A stretch of DNA of 64,000 nt. Source: Faeciplasma sp048393055 (lineage in GTDB: Bacteria; Bacillota; Clostridia; Oscillospirales; Ruminococcaceae). The stretch is taken from positions 1 to 64,000 of the forward strand of contig DBFJJS010000017.1 in the NCBI GenBank assembly GCA_048393055.1, in the 5' to 3' direction. A program made the translations under genes and the position numbers. Within the stretch, counting starts at the first letter, position 1; each line of letters starts with the position of its first letter. Below are positions 7,927-16,294 of this stretch, in pieces. The notes under the pieces were generated by a model that worked only from the letters and a program-made list of their open reading frames with translations, searched no databases and was not told where the DNA came from.

Positions 7927-10515
7927 TCAATCCTCTTCCTCGGATTCATCCTCCGCCGGCTCATCGGCGTCGTCAGGCTCGCCGTCGTCTGACAAGTCCT
8001 CCTCGGTCTGGGCTATTCTTTCCTCCTCGGCAAGACCTGCAAGCTCCTCGGCAGAGAGCTGCTCGACCTCGTCGTGCTCGGCGTCCTCATCATGGGCGGC
8101 GGTTGTAAATGCCGCTACCAGCCTGTCGGGAGCGTTCTTGGTCTTCATAATCGTAACTCCGCCGGAATACCTGCCCATTACGCTTATGTCGCTCGCACGT
8201 ACCCTGATTATAATGCCGTCGTTGGAAATAAGTATGACGTCCTCGTCCTCGCTTACCGTCCTTATCCCGCAGACCCTGCCCTTTTGCTCGTTCACGCGGT
8301 AATTGAGCATTCCGTAGCCGCCTCTGTGCTGCAGGCGGTAGCTGTCAAGCTCGACGCGCCTGCCGTAGCCCTTGTCGGTAACGGTGAGAAGGGTAGCACC
8401 TGGAATAACCGCCTGAAGCGATACTACCTCGTCGTCGCCCCTGAGCTTTATCGCCCTCACTCCGTGCGCGGAGCGCGACATCTGGCGAAGCGTTTTTTCC
8501 TCAAACCTTATTATCATTCCGTTTCTTGTCGCCACCAGAAGCTCGCTGTCGCCGCCGGTCATCATCACGCCTCTTATTTCGTCGCCCTCGTCGAGACCTA
8601 TCGCGATAAGTCCCGATTTTCTGACGTTTTGATACTTCGAAAGATGCGTCCTCTTTATTTTGCCGTTTTTAGTCACCATTGTGATATACTTATCCTCGCC
8701 GAAGTCCTTGCAGCATATCATGGCGGCTATTTTATCGACGCCGGGCGTCAGGGGCAGTATATTTACAATGTTGTTTCCCCTTGACGATTTCGAGCCCTCG
8801 GCAAGCTCATAACACTTGAGCTTATACATTATGCCCTTGTTTGTAATAAAGAGTATGTTGTCGTGGGTAGAGCAGACGAGCATTTCGGACACAAAGTCCT
8901 CCTCCCTCTGCTTCATTCCGCTTACGCCTCTGCCGCCGCGCTTCTGGACCGAGTATTCAGATGAGCTTGTGCGCTTTATGTAGCCGTTGTTTGTAAGGGC
9001 TACAACGTTTGTATCCTCGGGAATAAGGTCCTCTATGTCAACCTCGCCGCTGACAGCCTGGATTTCGGTGCGTCTTTCGTCTCCGAACTTGTCCTTTATT
9101 TCCTCGATTTCCTTGACGATAAGCTCCAGCATCTTTTCATGGCTGTTTAAAAGCTCCTCGAAGCCTCTGATTTTCTCCTCCAGAGCCGCAAGCTCGTCGT
9201 ATATCTTCTGACGTTCAAGCCCCGTGAGCTGGATAAGGCGCATGTTGGCGATGTAATCCGCCTGGATTTCGGAGATTCCGAACCTTTCGATAAGCCTTTC
9301 CTTTGCCTCTGCGGGAGCCTGCGACGAACGTATGATTTTTATTACCTCGTCGATAAAATCAAGGGCGATGATAAGTCCCTGGAGTATATGCTCGCGCTCT
9401 CTCGCCTTTTTAAGGTCAAACTTTGTCCTTCTGGTTACGACGTCAACCTGGAAGTTAAGGTATTCTTCAAGGATCTGCTTCAGAGTCAGAACCTTCGGCA
9501 CGCCGTTCACAAGCGCAAGCATAATAACGCCGACGGTGTCCTGAAGCTGGGTATAGCTGAACAGCTTGTTTAAAACTATCTGCGGGTTCGCGTCCTTTTT
9601 AAGCTCTATTACAATGCGCATACCGGAACGGTCCGATTCGTCCCTTAATGCGTGTATGCCGTCTACTCTTTTATCCTTGACAAGCTGGGAAATGGACTCT
9701 ATCAGCCTCGCCTTGTTCACCATATACGGTATTTCGGTGACTATGATGGCGTTTCTGCCGTCTATTTCCTCGATAGAGGTCCTCGAGCGAAGGGTTATCT
9801 TTGCCCTGCCGGTGGCGTACGCCGCGCGGATTCCCGCCCTGCCCATGATTATTCCGCCGGTGGGGAAGTCGGGACCCTTGATTTTCTCCATCAGCTCGTC
9901 AAGGGTGCAGTCGGGGTTCTCGGCGACAAGCTTAACGCCCTCTATGACCTCTCCCAGATTGTGCGGGGGTATGTTTGTCGCCATACCTACCGCAATTCCC
10001 ACCGAGCCGTTTACCAAAACGTTCGGGAAGCGGGAGGGGAGCACCACAGGTTCTTTTAATCTGTCGTCAAAGTTTGTTACAAAATCCACCGTATCCTTGT
10101 CGATATCGGTGAGCATGTTGAGCGCCATTTTCGCCATTCTCGCCTCGGTGTAACGGTAGGCGGCAGGCGGGTCGCCGTCGATAGAGCCGAAGTTTCCGTG
10201 TCCGTCGACAAGCGGATACCGCAAGGAAAAGCTCTGCGCAAGCCTTACCAGCGCGTCGTAAACCGAAGCATCGCCGTGCGGGTGGTATCTACCAAGGCAG
10301 TCGCCGACGGTAGTCGCGCACTTTAAATATTTTTTATCGGGGGTAAGACCGTCCTCGTACATGGTATAAAGTATCCTTCTGTGCACAGGCTTTAAGCCGT
10401 CTCTTACGTCCGGCAGCGCGCGCTGGATAATTACAGACATCGAGTATGCTAAAAAAGACGATTTCATTTCGTCGTTTATTTCGGTCAGTTTAACCTTTTT
10501 GTCCTCTACTAACAA
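7927..10515 (-). CDS. gyrA: DNA gyrase subunit A
   Basis: Gyrase A breaks and rejoins DNA to introduce negative supercoils, working as A2B2 with GyrB. The 862-residue protein has the cleavage domain with catalytic Tyr122 (AAYRYTEARM), the coiled coil and the C-terminal wrapping domain with the GyrA-box-like QKRGGRG. It ends in a highly acidic tail of about 40 residues. The quinolone-determining region reads GDASVYD (81-87), with Ala at the position of E. coli Ser83 and Asp87 kept. The start is a TTG at 10515; an in-frame stop just upstream prevents a longer form, and its ribosome binding site is weak, so a slightly later start is possible. Confidence 0.97.
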   Translation of the reverse strand: MLVEDKKVKLTEINDEMKSSFLAYSMSVIIQRALPDVRDGLKPVHRRILYTMYEDGLTPDKKYLKCATTVGDCLGRYHPHGDASVYDALVRLAQSFSLRYPLVDGHGNFGSIDGDPPAAYRYTEARMAKMALNMLTDIDKDTVDFVTNFDDRLKEPVVLPSRFPNVLVNGSVGIAVGMATNIPPHNLGEVIEGVKLVAENPDCTLDELMEKIKGPDFPTGGIIMGRAGIRAAYATGRAKITLRSRTSIEEIDGRNAIIVTEIPYMVNKARLIESISQLVKDKRVDGIHALRDESDRSGMRIVIELKKDANPQIVLNKLFSYTQLQDTVGVIMLALVNGVPKVLTLKQILEEYLNFQVDVVTRRTKFDLKKAREREHILQGLIIALDFIDEVIKIIRSSQAPAEAKERLIERFGISEIQADYIANMRLIQLTGLERQKIYDELAALEEKIRGFEELLNSHEKMLELIVKEIEEIKDKFGDERRTEIQAVSGEVDIEDLIPEDTNVVALTNNGYIKRTSSSEYSVQKRGGRGVSGMKQREEDFVSEMLVCSTHDNILFITNKGIMYKLKCYELAEGSKSSRGNNIVNILPLTPGVDKIAAMICCKDFGEDKYITMVTKNGKIKRTHLSKYQNVRKSGLIAIGLDEGDEIRGVMMTGGDSELLVATRNGMIIRFEEKTLRQMSRSAHGVRAIKLRGDDEVVSLQAVIPGATLLTVTDKGYGRRVELDSYRLQHRGGYGMLNYRVNEQKGRVCGIRTVSEDEDVILISNDGIIIRVRASDISVMGRYSGGVTIMKTKNAPDRLVAAFTTAAHDEDAEHDEVEQLSAEELAGLAEEERIAQTEEDLSDDGEPDDADEPAEDESEEED

Positions 10516-10536
10516 AAATAATCACGCTCTTTCGCT

Positions 10537-11067
10537 TTATTTTTTTCTATTTTCCTCTATTGATTTTACCAATCGACCGAGCGCTTCGTTCTCATCCTCG
10601 CTGAGTCCTGACCTTGGTATTATGCAAAATGTGGTTTTTGAAAACAGCCCGTAGTAACCCTGCTTTTCGACCGCACGAAGCGTCTTGTCGCTCAAAAGGG
10701 TGACGGTTTCCGGTATTTGTTCGGCTTCCTCGCCGGAGGGAACGGTTTTTACGCAGAACCTGTCCTCATAAATGGTGATTGTATACCTGTCGTCCTTTAT
10801 GTTGTCGAGGGCACAGGCTATTTTCTTTTTTTCTATGTGCGGGGTGAGCAGGTTTATCGCGAGCATGAATATGCATATCGCAAGACAGAACCAGCCTGTC
10901 CCGTACTGCGGGTCCCTTACAATCTGCTCCACAAACAGCACCGCTATCACAGCAAATAAAACTGTAAACACTATCTGGCGCTTTCTCTTGAAAAGCCTTG
11001 TGTAGCTGTCGTAACCGTCCAGCCAGCACTGCTTTTCATGTCCGTATTCAATACTTATATTTTCCAT
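10537..11067 (-). CDS. YcxB-like membrane protein between gyrB and gyrA
   Basis: A 176-residue protein with two close membrane segments (about residues 32-70) and a soluble C-terminal domain (DRYTITIYEDRFCVK, ending SIEENRKK) that resembles YcxB-type PH-like domains. The ATG at 11067 is chosen because GGAG lies 6-10 bases before it; the upstream extension would overlap gyrB. It starts 13 bases after the gyrB stop and ends 21 bases before the gyrA start, so it is embedded in the gyrase operon. Function unknown; the family assignment rests on layout rather than a decisive motif. Confidence 0.65.
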   Translation of the reverse strand: MENISIEYGHEKQCWLDGYDSYTRLFKRKRQIVFTVLFAVIAVLFVEQIVRDPQYGTGWFCLAICIFMLAINLLTPHIEKKKIACALDNIKDDRYTITIYEDRFCVKTVPSGEEAEQIPETVTLLSDKTLRAVEKQGYYGLFSKTTFCIIPRSGLSEDENEALGRLVKSIEENRKK

Positions 11068-11080
11068 ACAGAGCTCCGTT

Positions 11081-13066
11081 TTAGAAGTCGAGGTTTTCGG
11101 CAAACCTTGCGTTCTTCTCTATAAATTCTCTTCTCGGGTTCACCTTGTCGCCCATTAAAATGCTGAAGGTCTCGTCCGCCTTTTCCGCGTCCTCAAGCGT
11201 TATTTTTACTATAGTCCTTGTTTCAGGGTCCATTGTAGTTTCCCAAAGCTGCTCCGGGTCCATCTCGCCGAGACCCTTATAGCGCTGGACGTCCGGCTTC
11301 GACCTGCCGTCGGGCGAGGTAAGCTCTGCAATATATGCGTCGCGCTCCTCGTCCGAGAACGCATACCTCACCTGCTTGCCCCTTGCCACCTTGAAAAGCG
11401 GCGGCTGAGCGATATATATGTGTCCCTGGTCAATAAGAGGACGCATAAACCTGAAGAAGAAGGTAAGAAGCAGCGTCCTGATATGGCAGCCGTCCACATC
11501 GGCATCCGCCATTATTATCACCTTGCCGTAGCGCAGCTTGGAAATGTCAAAATCCTCGCCTATTGAGGTTCCCAGCGCGGTGACGACAGGGGTCAGCTTT
11601 TCGTTGCCGTATACCTTGTCTATCCTTGCCTTTTCGACGTTGAGCATCTTTCCCCAGAGCGGAAGTATCGCCTGATACTTTCTTTCCCTGCCTTCCTTTG
11701 CCGAGCCGCCCGCGGAGTCTCCCTCTACTATGAATATTTCGGTCTGCGCGGGATCTCTTTCCTGGCAGTCCGCAAGCTTTCCGGGCAGATTTGCGGAATC
11801 GAGCGCCGACTTGCGTCTCGTCAGATCCCTTGCCCTCTTTGCCGCCTCGCGCGCCTTCTGCGCCTGAAGGGTCTTTTCAAAAGTGGACTTCGCGACCGCA
11901 GGGTTTTCCTCGAGGTAGTTCATCAGCTTTTCATATACTATCGTCTCGACAAACGGCCTTATCTCGGGGTTTCCGAGCCTTCCCTTGGTCTGTCCCTCAA
12001 ACTCGCAGTTTGTCATCTTTACGGACACTATCGCGGTAAGCCCTTCTCTTACGTCGTCGCCTATGAGCTTTTCACCGTTTTTAAGCAGGTTGAACTTTTT
12101 GCCGTAGTCGTTTATCACCTTTGTGAGCGCATTTTTAAAGCCTGTCTCATGCGTTCCGCCGTCGGGGGTATGGACGTTGTTGGCAAATGAAAGTATAAGC
12201 TCGTTATAGGAATCGTTGTACTGCATCGCTATTTCCGCGATGTTATCGTCCTTAGCGCCGCTTATATATATTACCTCCGGACTTAAGACCTCAAGCCCCC
12301 TCGTCTGGTGAATATGGGTGACGAACTCCCTTATTCCGCCCTCGTAATACAGCTCCTCCGTAACAGGCTCGCCGCTTCTTTTATCGGAATAAACTATTCT
12401 TACTCCCGCATTCAAAAACGCCTGTTCCCTGAGCATTTTTAAAAGCGTTTCATGGTCGTATTCTACAGTTTGCTCGAATATCTGCGGGTCAGCCTTAAAG
12501 GTGACTACGGTTCCGGTTTTATCGGTTTCGCCTATGACCTTAAGCTCCTCGGTATAGTTTCCGCGTTCAAAGCGCTGGAAATAGATGTTCTTTCCGTCGT
12601 AAATAGTGAGCTCAAGCCACTCCGAAAGCGCGTTTACAACCGACGCGCCCACGCCGTGAAGCCCTCCCGCAACCTTATATCCGCCTCCGCCGAACTTTCC
12701 TCCGGCATGGAGCTTGGTATATACTACCGTCGCGGCTGATATGCCCTCCTTAGGGTGTATGCCGGTGGGGATTCCTCTTCCGTTGTCGGACACCCTTACG
12801 ACGTTGCCCTCCAAAAGCTCTACCTCTATTTTCGTGCAGTAGCCGGCCAGCGCCTCGTCTATGGAGTTGGTTACTATTTCATATACAAGATGATGCAGCC
12901 CCTTTGGTCCTGTCGAGCCGATATACATTCCCGGACGCTTTCTTACAGCCTCCAGCCCCTCCAAAACCTGTATCTCGCTTGCATCATAGTTGTTGTCCTT
13001 ATCAACGGCTGTCGCTGCGGCTGTGTTGATAATTTCTTCGTTGTTATCCAAAATATTGTCCTCCAT
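11081..13066 (-). CDS. gyrB: DNA gyrase subunit B
   Basis: The ATPase subunit of gyrase, 661 residues. GHKL ATP-binding motifs (SDNGRGIPTGIHP; GLHGVGASVVNALS), the TOPRIM domain with VEGDSAGGSAKEGR and the DADVDG metal-binding motif, and the C-terminal RYKGLGEMD and NPRREFI are all present. The N-terminus carries about 25 extra polar residues before the conserved YDASEIQVLEGLEAVRKRPG. It sits between remB and the YcxB-like gene. Motifs fit gyrase rather than topoisomerase IV, and no second pair is in the window. Confidence 0.97.
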   Translation of the reverse strand: MEDNILDNNEEIINTAAATAVDKDNNYDASEIQVLEGLEAVRKRPGMYIGSTGPKGLHHLVYEIVTNSIDEALAGYCTKIEVELLEGNVVRVSDNGRGIPTGIHPKEGISAATVVYTKLHAGGKFGGGGYKVAGGLHGVGASVVNALSEWLELTIYDGKNIYFQRFERGNYTEELKVIGETDKTGTVVTFKADPQIFEQTVEYDHETLLKMLREQAFLNAGVRIVYSDKRSGEPVTEELYYEGGIREFVTHIHQTRGLEVLSPEVIYISGAKDDNIAEIAMQYNDSYNELILSFANNVHTPDGGTHETGFKNALTKVINDYGKKFNLLKNGEKLIGDDVREGLTAIVSVKMTNCEFEGQTKGRLGNPEIRPFVETIVYEKLMNYLEENPAVAKSTFEKTLQAQKAREAAKRARDLTRRKSALDSANLPGKLADCQERDPAQTEIFIVEGDSAGGSAKEGRERKYQAILPLWGKMLNVEKARIDKVYGNEKLTPVVTALGTSIGEDFDISKLRYGKVIIMADADVDGCHIRTLLLTFFFRFMRPLIDQGHIYIAQPPLFKVARGKQVRYAFSDEERDAYIAELTSPDGRSKPDVQRYKGLGEMDPEQLWETTMDPETRTIVKITLEDAEKADETFSILMGDKVNPRREFIEKNARFAENLDF

Positions 13067-13100
13067 AACTGAATTTTTATTACTTAGAGAATAATTTAAG

Positions 13101-13370
13101 TTACATTATACCGTTTGTAAGGCTATCGTATCTTTTTTTTAGGGTCTGAGCCGATATCGAGCTTATATACACCTTTTCGGTCAGCTCGCTGTCAAAGGTA
13201 ATTACAAAGCTTTTAGGCATATCCATAGAGCAATATACCACCCAGCCGGACTTTCCGGCGTTTGCCAGGTACTGTCTTGTTATTTTCGAGGTGGACGGCT
13301 TTTCGATATCCATAATAGCTATGACGTTTTTTAAAAGCACCGATTTTCCGTTTCCCAAATGCAGATACAC
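13101..13370 (-). CDS. remB: DUF370 family protein, RemB-like
   Basis: An 89-residue protein of the DUF370/RemA-RemB family, at the same place as yaaB (remB) in Bacillus subtilis, between recF and gyrB. The N-terminal MYLHLGNGKSVLLKNVIAIM and the IEKPSTSKITRQYL stretch are family hallmarks. RemA is a DNA-binding regulator of matrix genes in B. subtilis; RemB's biochemical role is less clear. Here location and sequence both support the name, while its targets are unknown. Confidence 0.88.
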   Translation of the reverse strand: MYLHLGNGKSVLLKNVIAIMDIEKPSTSKITRQYLANAGKSGWVVYCSMDMPKSFVITFDSELTEKVYISSISAQTLKKRYDSLTNGIM

Positions 13371-13417
13371 AAAGCTCCTCCTATTTTCTGCAAAAATCCT
13401 ATTTTTCTGAAAAATTC

Positions 13418-14530
13418 TTATTTTTCTGTGAAGATTTTTCCTCCGCGCATGACAAATCTTTTCCCATGGACGGATATTTCAGGCTCGCAGCAGGTTATAA
13501 ACACCTGCGCGCCCTTTATCTGCCCCAGGACAAAATCCCTTCTGCCCTTGTCAAGCTCGGAGAGAACGTCGTCCAAAAGTATTACCGGCATTTCCCCGGT
13601 CTCATTAAGCACCTCTTTAGCGTGCGCGAGCTTTAAGCAAAGCGCCGCAGAGCGGTTCTGCCCCTGAGAGCCGTATTCCCTCACAGGTCTTTCGTTTATA
13701 TTGACCTCAAGGTCGTCCCTGTGGACGCCGAGCTGTGTAAAGCCTGCATTTATATCGTCCCGGCGGGATTTTTTCAGCTTATTTAAATACTCCTGTGCCA
13801 TGCTTTTGTTATAATCCGTCCTGCCGGCAAGGCTGTCGAACACGGTGGAGCTGTACTCTAAGGTGAGCTTTTCCCTGCCGCCCGATATAGTATCGTAAAG
13901 CTTTGAGGCGTGCAGCTTCATGCTTTGGGTGTAAACGCTTCTGAGCATGGATATATACGAGCCCTGAAGCGCGAGCTGCCCGTCCCACATGTCAAGCTCG
14001 TCCAGCTTTGAAGCACCCGCGCCTATGCTTTTCAAAAGCGCGTTCCGCTGGTCGAGTATAGCGCCGTAGCGCTGCAAAATCCCCGCATAAGAGGGTCTTA
14101 GCTGCGAAACGCACAAATCTATGTGGTTTCTTCTTGCCTGCGGGTTGCCCTTTGTAAGCTCCAGATCGTCCGGAGTGAATATGACAAGCAAAAGCTTTCC
14201 GACAAGCTCGGAAAAACCCGACGCTTTGACCCCGTTTAAAAGTATCCTTCTTTCGCTCCGGCTTCTTGTCAGGCAATAGTAAATGCTTTGATCACGATAG
14301 GAATTTTCAAAGCTTATCCCAACGAGCGCGCGTTCCCTGTCAAAGCCGACCATTTCTCTTTCTTTAGCCCCGCGGAAGCTCTTAGCCCCGCTTCCGAGCC
14401 ACACAGCCTCTAAAAGATTTGTTTTTCCCTGGGCGTTTTCGCCTGATATTATATTTACCCCGCCGCACGGCTCAAGCTTTACTGCGCTGAGGTTTCTGAA
14501 CCCGTCCGCCTCTATTTTGCTTATTTTCAT
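13418..14530 (-). CDS. recF: DNA replication and repair protein RecF
   Basis: RecF is an SMC-like ATPase that helps load RecA at gaps in damaged DNA. The 370-residue sequence has Walker A GENAQGKTN (30-38), the ABC-type signature near YGSQGQNRSAAL and Walker B VILLDDVLSELD. The start overlaps the yaaA stop by 4 bases (ATGA), so the two are translationally coupled. Length and position are typical. Confidence 0.96.
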   Translation of the reverse strand: MKISKIEADGFRNLSAVKLEPCGGVNIISGENAQGKTNLLEAVWLGSGAKSFRGAKEREMVGFDRERALVGISFENSYRDQSIYYCLTRSRSERRILLNGVKASGFSELVGKLLLVIFTPDDLELTKGNPQARRNHIDLCVSQLRPSYAGILQRYGAILDQRNALLKSIGAGASKLDELDMWDGQLALQGSYISMLRSVYTQSMKLHASKLYDTISGGREKLTLEYSSTVFDSLAGRTDYNKSMAQEYLNKLKKSRRDDINAGFTQLGVHRDDLEVNINERPVREYGSQGQNRSAALCLKLAHAKEVLNETGEMPVILLDDVLSELDKGRRDFVLGQIKGAQVFITCCEPEISVHGKRFVMRGGKIFTEK

Positions 14531-14745
14531 ATAACCTCAAGACAGAGCGATATTTCCTCTATTGTCACCGTATCGCCGCGCCTAATTTTTTTCCCTCTCA
14601 TAAGGCAGGCTTCGCCGTTTACCTTGACCCTGCCGCTCTGTACAACATCCTTGGCAATGCCGCCGGTCTCGGTCACCCCCGCGAATTTAAGAAGGGAATC
14701 GAGCTTTATATATTCACCTGCTATTTTTATTTCTTCCTTTTGCAT
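14527..14745 (-). CDS. yaaA: S4 RNA-binding domain protein YaaA/RlbA
   Basis: A 72-residue S4-domain protein (FAGVTETGGIAKDVVQSGRV, VKVNGEACLMRGKKIRRGDTV) found between dnaN and recF in most Bacillota. It probably binds structured RNA such as rRNA, with a suggested role in ribosome assembly. It starts 2 bases after the dnaN stop and overlaps recF by 4 bases. Confidence 0.93.
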   Translation of the reverse strand: MQKEEIKIAGEYIKLDSLLKFAGVTETGGIAKDVVQSGRVKVNGEACLMRGKKIRRGDTVTIEEISLCLEVI

Positions 14746-14747
14746 AA

Positions 14748-15854
14748 TCAGTCCTTTTTAAGCCTTACGGGAAGCACAAGGAAGGTGTATTCCGAGCTGT
14801 TCAGCGGCACTATTTTCATGGGAAGCGTTCCGCCGTTCATCATAAGCTTTACGCTTTCGTCCGGTATCACCTTCAGCGGATCGATAAGATATTTGCAGTT
14901 AAAGCCTATCTCTATTTTCGGACCGGTAACGTCCGCCGGTATCTCATCGCTTATCTTTCCTATCTGGGTGCGGCAGGAAATCTTAAGGCAGCCAGAATCA
15001 AATATGCATCTTACAGGGCTTTTTATCTTCTCGTTTATAAGAAGCGACGCCCTATCCAGACAGTTCATAAGGTTTTTCTTATCTATTATTACCTCGGTAA
15101 CGCAGGTTTGCGGCAGAGATCCGCGATAGTTGTGGAACTCTCCCTCTAAAAGTCTTGAGAACACGGTATAGCCAGAAAAATCGAAAACCACCTGCTTCTT
15201 TGATATGAGGATTTCACAGGTTTCGTCGTCGTCCCCCTTCAAAAGCCTTGCGACCTCGTTTAAGGTTTTCGCCGGAACTACGAATTTAAAATCTTTATCA
15301 GCCTTTACCGGCTCGGTCCTTATTGCGAGCCTGAAGCCGTCTATGGCAACGACGTTGAGTATCCCGCCCTCTATTTCAAACAGCTCTCCTCTTAATATCG
15401 GTCTTGTATCGTTTTGAGAAACCGCGAATATCGTCTGGTTTATCATGTCCCTTAAAACAGGCTGAGATATGACAAAGCTCGAATCAGACTCAAAATCCGG
15501 AATAGACGGGTACTCGTCCGCGCTCATGGCGGGAACGGAATATTCAGTATTTCCGCCCGTAATAGTCATATTAAGAGTCTCGTCCATGGTTATGGAGATT
15601 TCATCGGTAGGCATCTTTTTTATAATCTCGGAAAACAGCCGCGAATTTACTACCAGCTCCGCTGAATCGGATGATACGACGTCAACAGAGGTTTTTATTC
15701 CTATTTCAAGGTCATAGCCCGTAAGCCACAGCGTAGAATCCGACAGGCTCAGCTTTACTCCCTCCAGCGCCGGGAGAGACGACTTGTCCGCTGCCGCCTT
15801 TGATACATTTATAAGCGCCTCATAAAGGCTTTGTCTGTTGCAAAGTATCTGCAT
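14748..15854 (-). CDS. dnaN: DNA polymerase III sliding clamp (beta subunit)
   Basis: The beta clamp is a ring-shaped dimer that tethers the replicative polymerase to DNA. At 368 residues it has the usual three-domain length, with the N-terminal RQSLYEALINVSKAAADKSSLPALEGV and the C-terminal LPMKIV preceding the final strand. A clear AAAGGAG site precedes the ATG. It heads the dnaN-yaaA-recF-remB-gyrB-gyrA group and is separated from dnaA by the putative origin. Confidence 0.97.
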   Translation of the reverse strand: MQILCNRQSLYEALINVSKAAADKSSLPALEGVKLSLSDSTLWLTGYDLEIGIKTSVDVVSSDSAELVVNSRLFSEIIKKMPTDEISITMDETLNMTITGGNTEYSVPAMSADEYPSIPDFESDSSFVISQPVLRDMINQTIFAVSQNDTRPILRGELFEIEGGILNVVAIDGFRLAIRTEPVKADKDFKFVVPAKTLNEVARLLKGDDDETCEILISKKQVVFDFSGYTVFSRLLEGEFHNYRGSLPQTCVTEVIIDKKNLMNCLDRASLLINEKIKSPVRCIFDSGCLKISCRTQIGKISDEIPADVTGPKIEIGFNCKYLIDPLKVIPDESVKLMMNGGTLPMKIVPLNSSEYTFLVLPVRLKKD

Positions 15855-16294
15855 GTTGATAGTCTCCTTTTACATACACGGTATTTACCCGATTTATAAA
15901 TGAAATGATATATATTTATTTAGAATTAGTAGTAGGGGCGGTTAGCTTGTTAAAAAAATGAGCGGGACAAGAAATATAGCCGGTTTCGCTCTCAACCGAT
16001 AATCAACAGCAGAATAAGAAAATGTTGAATACCGGAACTCGCGTTAAAACGGTTTAAAATCTCGCGTTTAAAGTTAAAAACCATGTCAAAAACAAAAAAT
16101 CTTTTAACCTGCGGCGTTTAAAACGATATTTTGTCCTGTATTCGCTTAACTTCAATTTAACAGATTTTTTGACGAGATGCCGCCATGAATCCGCATGGCA
16201 AGCCGGACAAACATCAATCAAAAATATTCCTTCCGCGGCGAGTTTAAAATAAAAATTGTTGAAAACTCCGTTGAAAAGTTCAAAACTGACCGCT
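15855..16294. other. oriC: Probable replication origin (oriC), dnaA-dnaN spacer
   Basis: A 440-bp spacer without genes. From dnaA towards dnaN it holds eight exact copies of GTTNAAAA on the plus strand (15949, 16052, 16073, 16116, 16242, 16258, 16270, 16278), plus near copies at 16024, 16043 and 16066. Next come a GC cluster GGGGCGG (15935-15941), the triplets TAGTAGTAG (15927-15935) with another TAG at 15921, and an AT-rich tract (15891-15926). This is the order of boxes, GC cluster, DnaA-trio and unwinding region known from the B. subtilis dnaA-dnaN origin. No TTATCCACA-type box was found. It lies where gene orientation diverges. Experimental proof is lacking. Confidence 0.75.
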
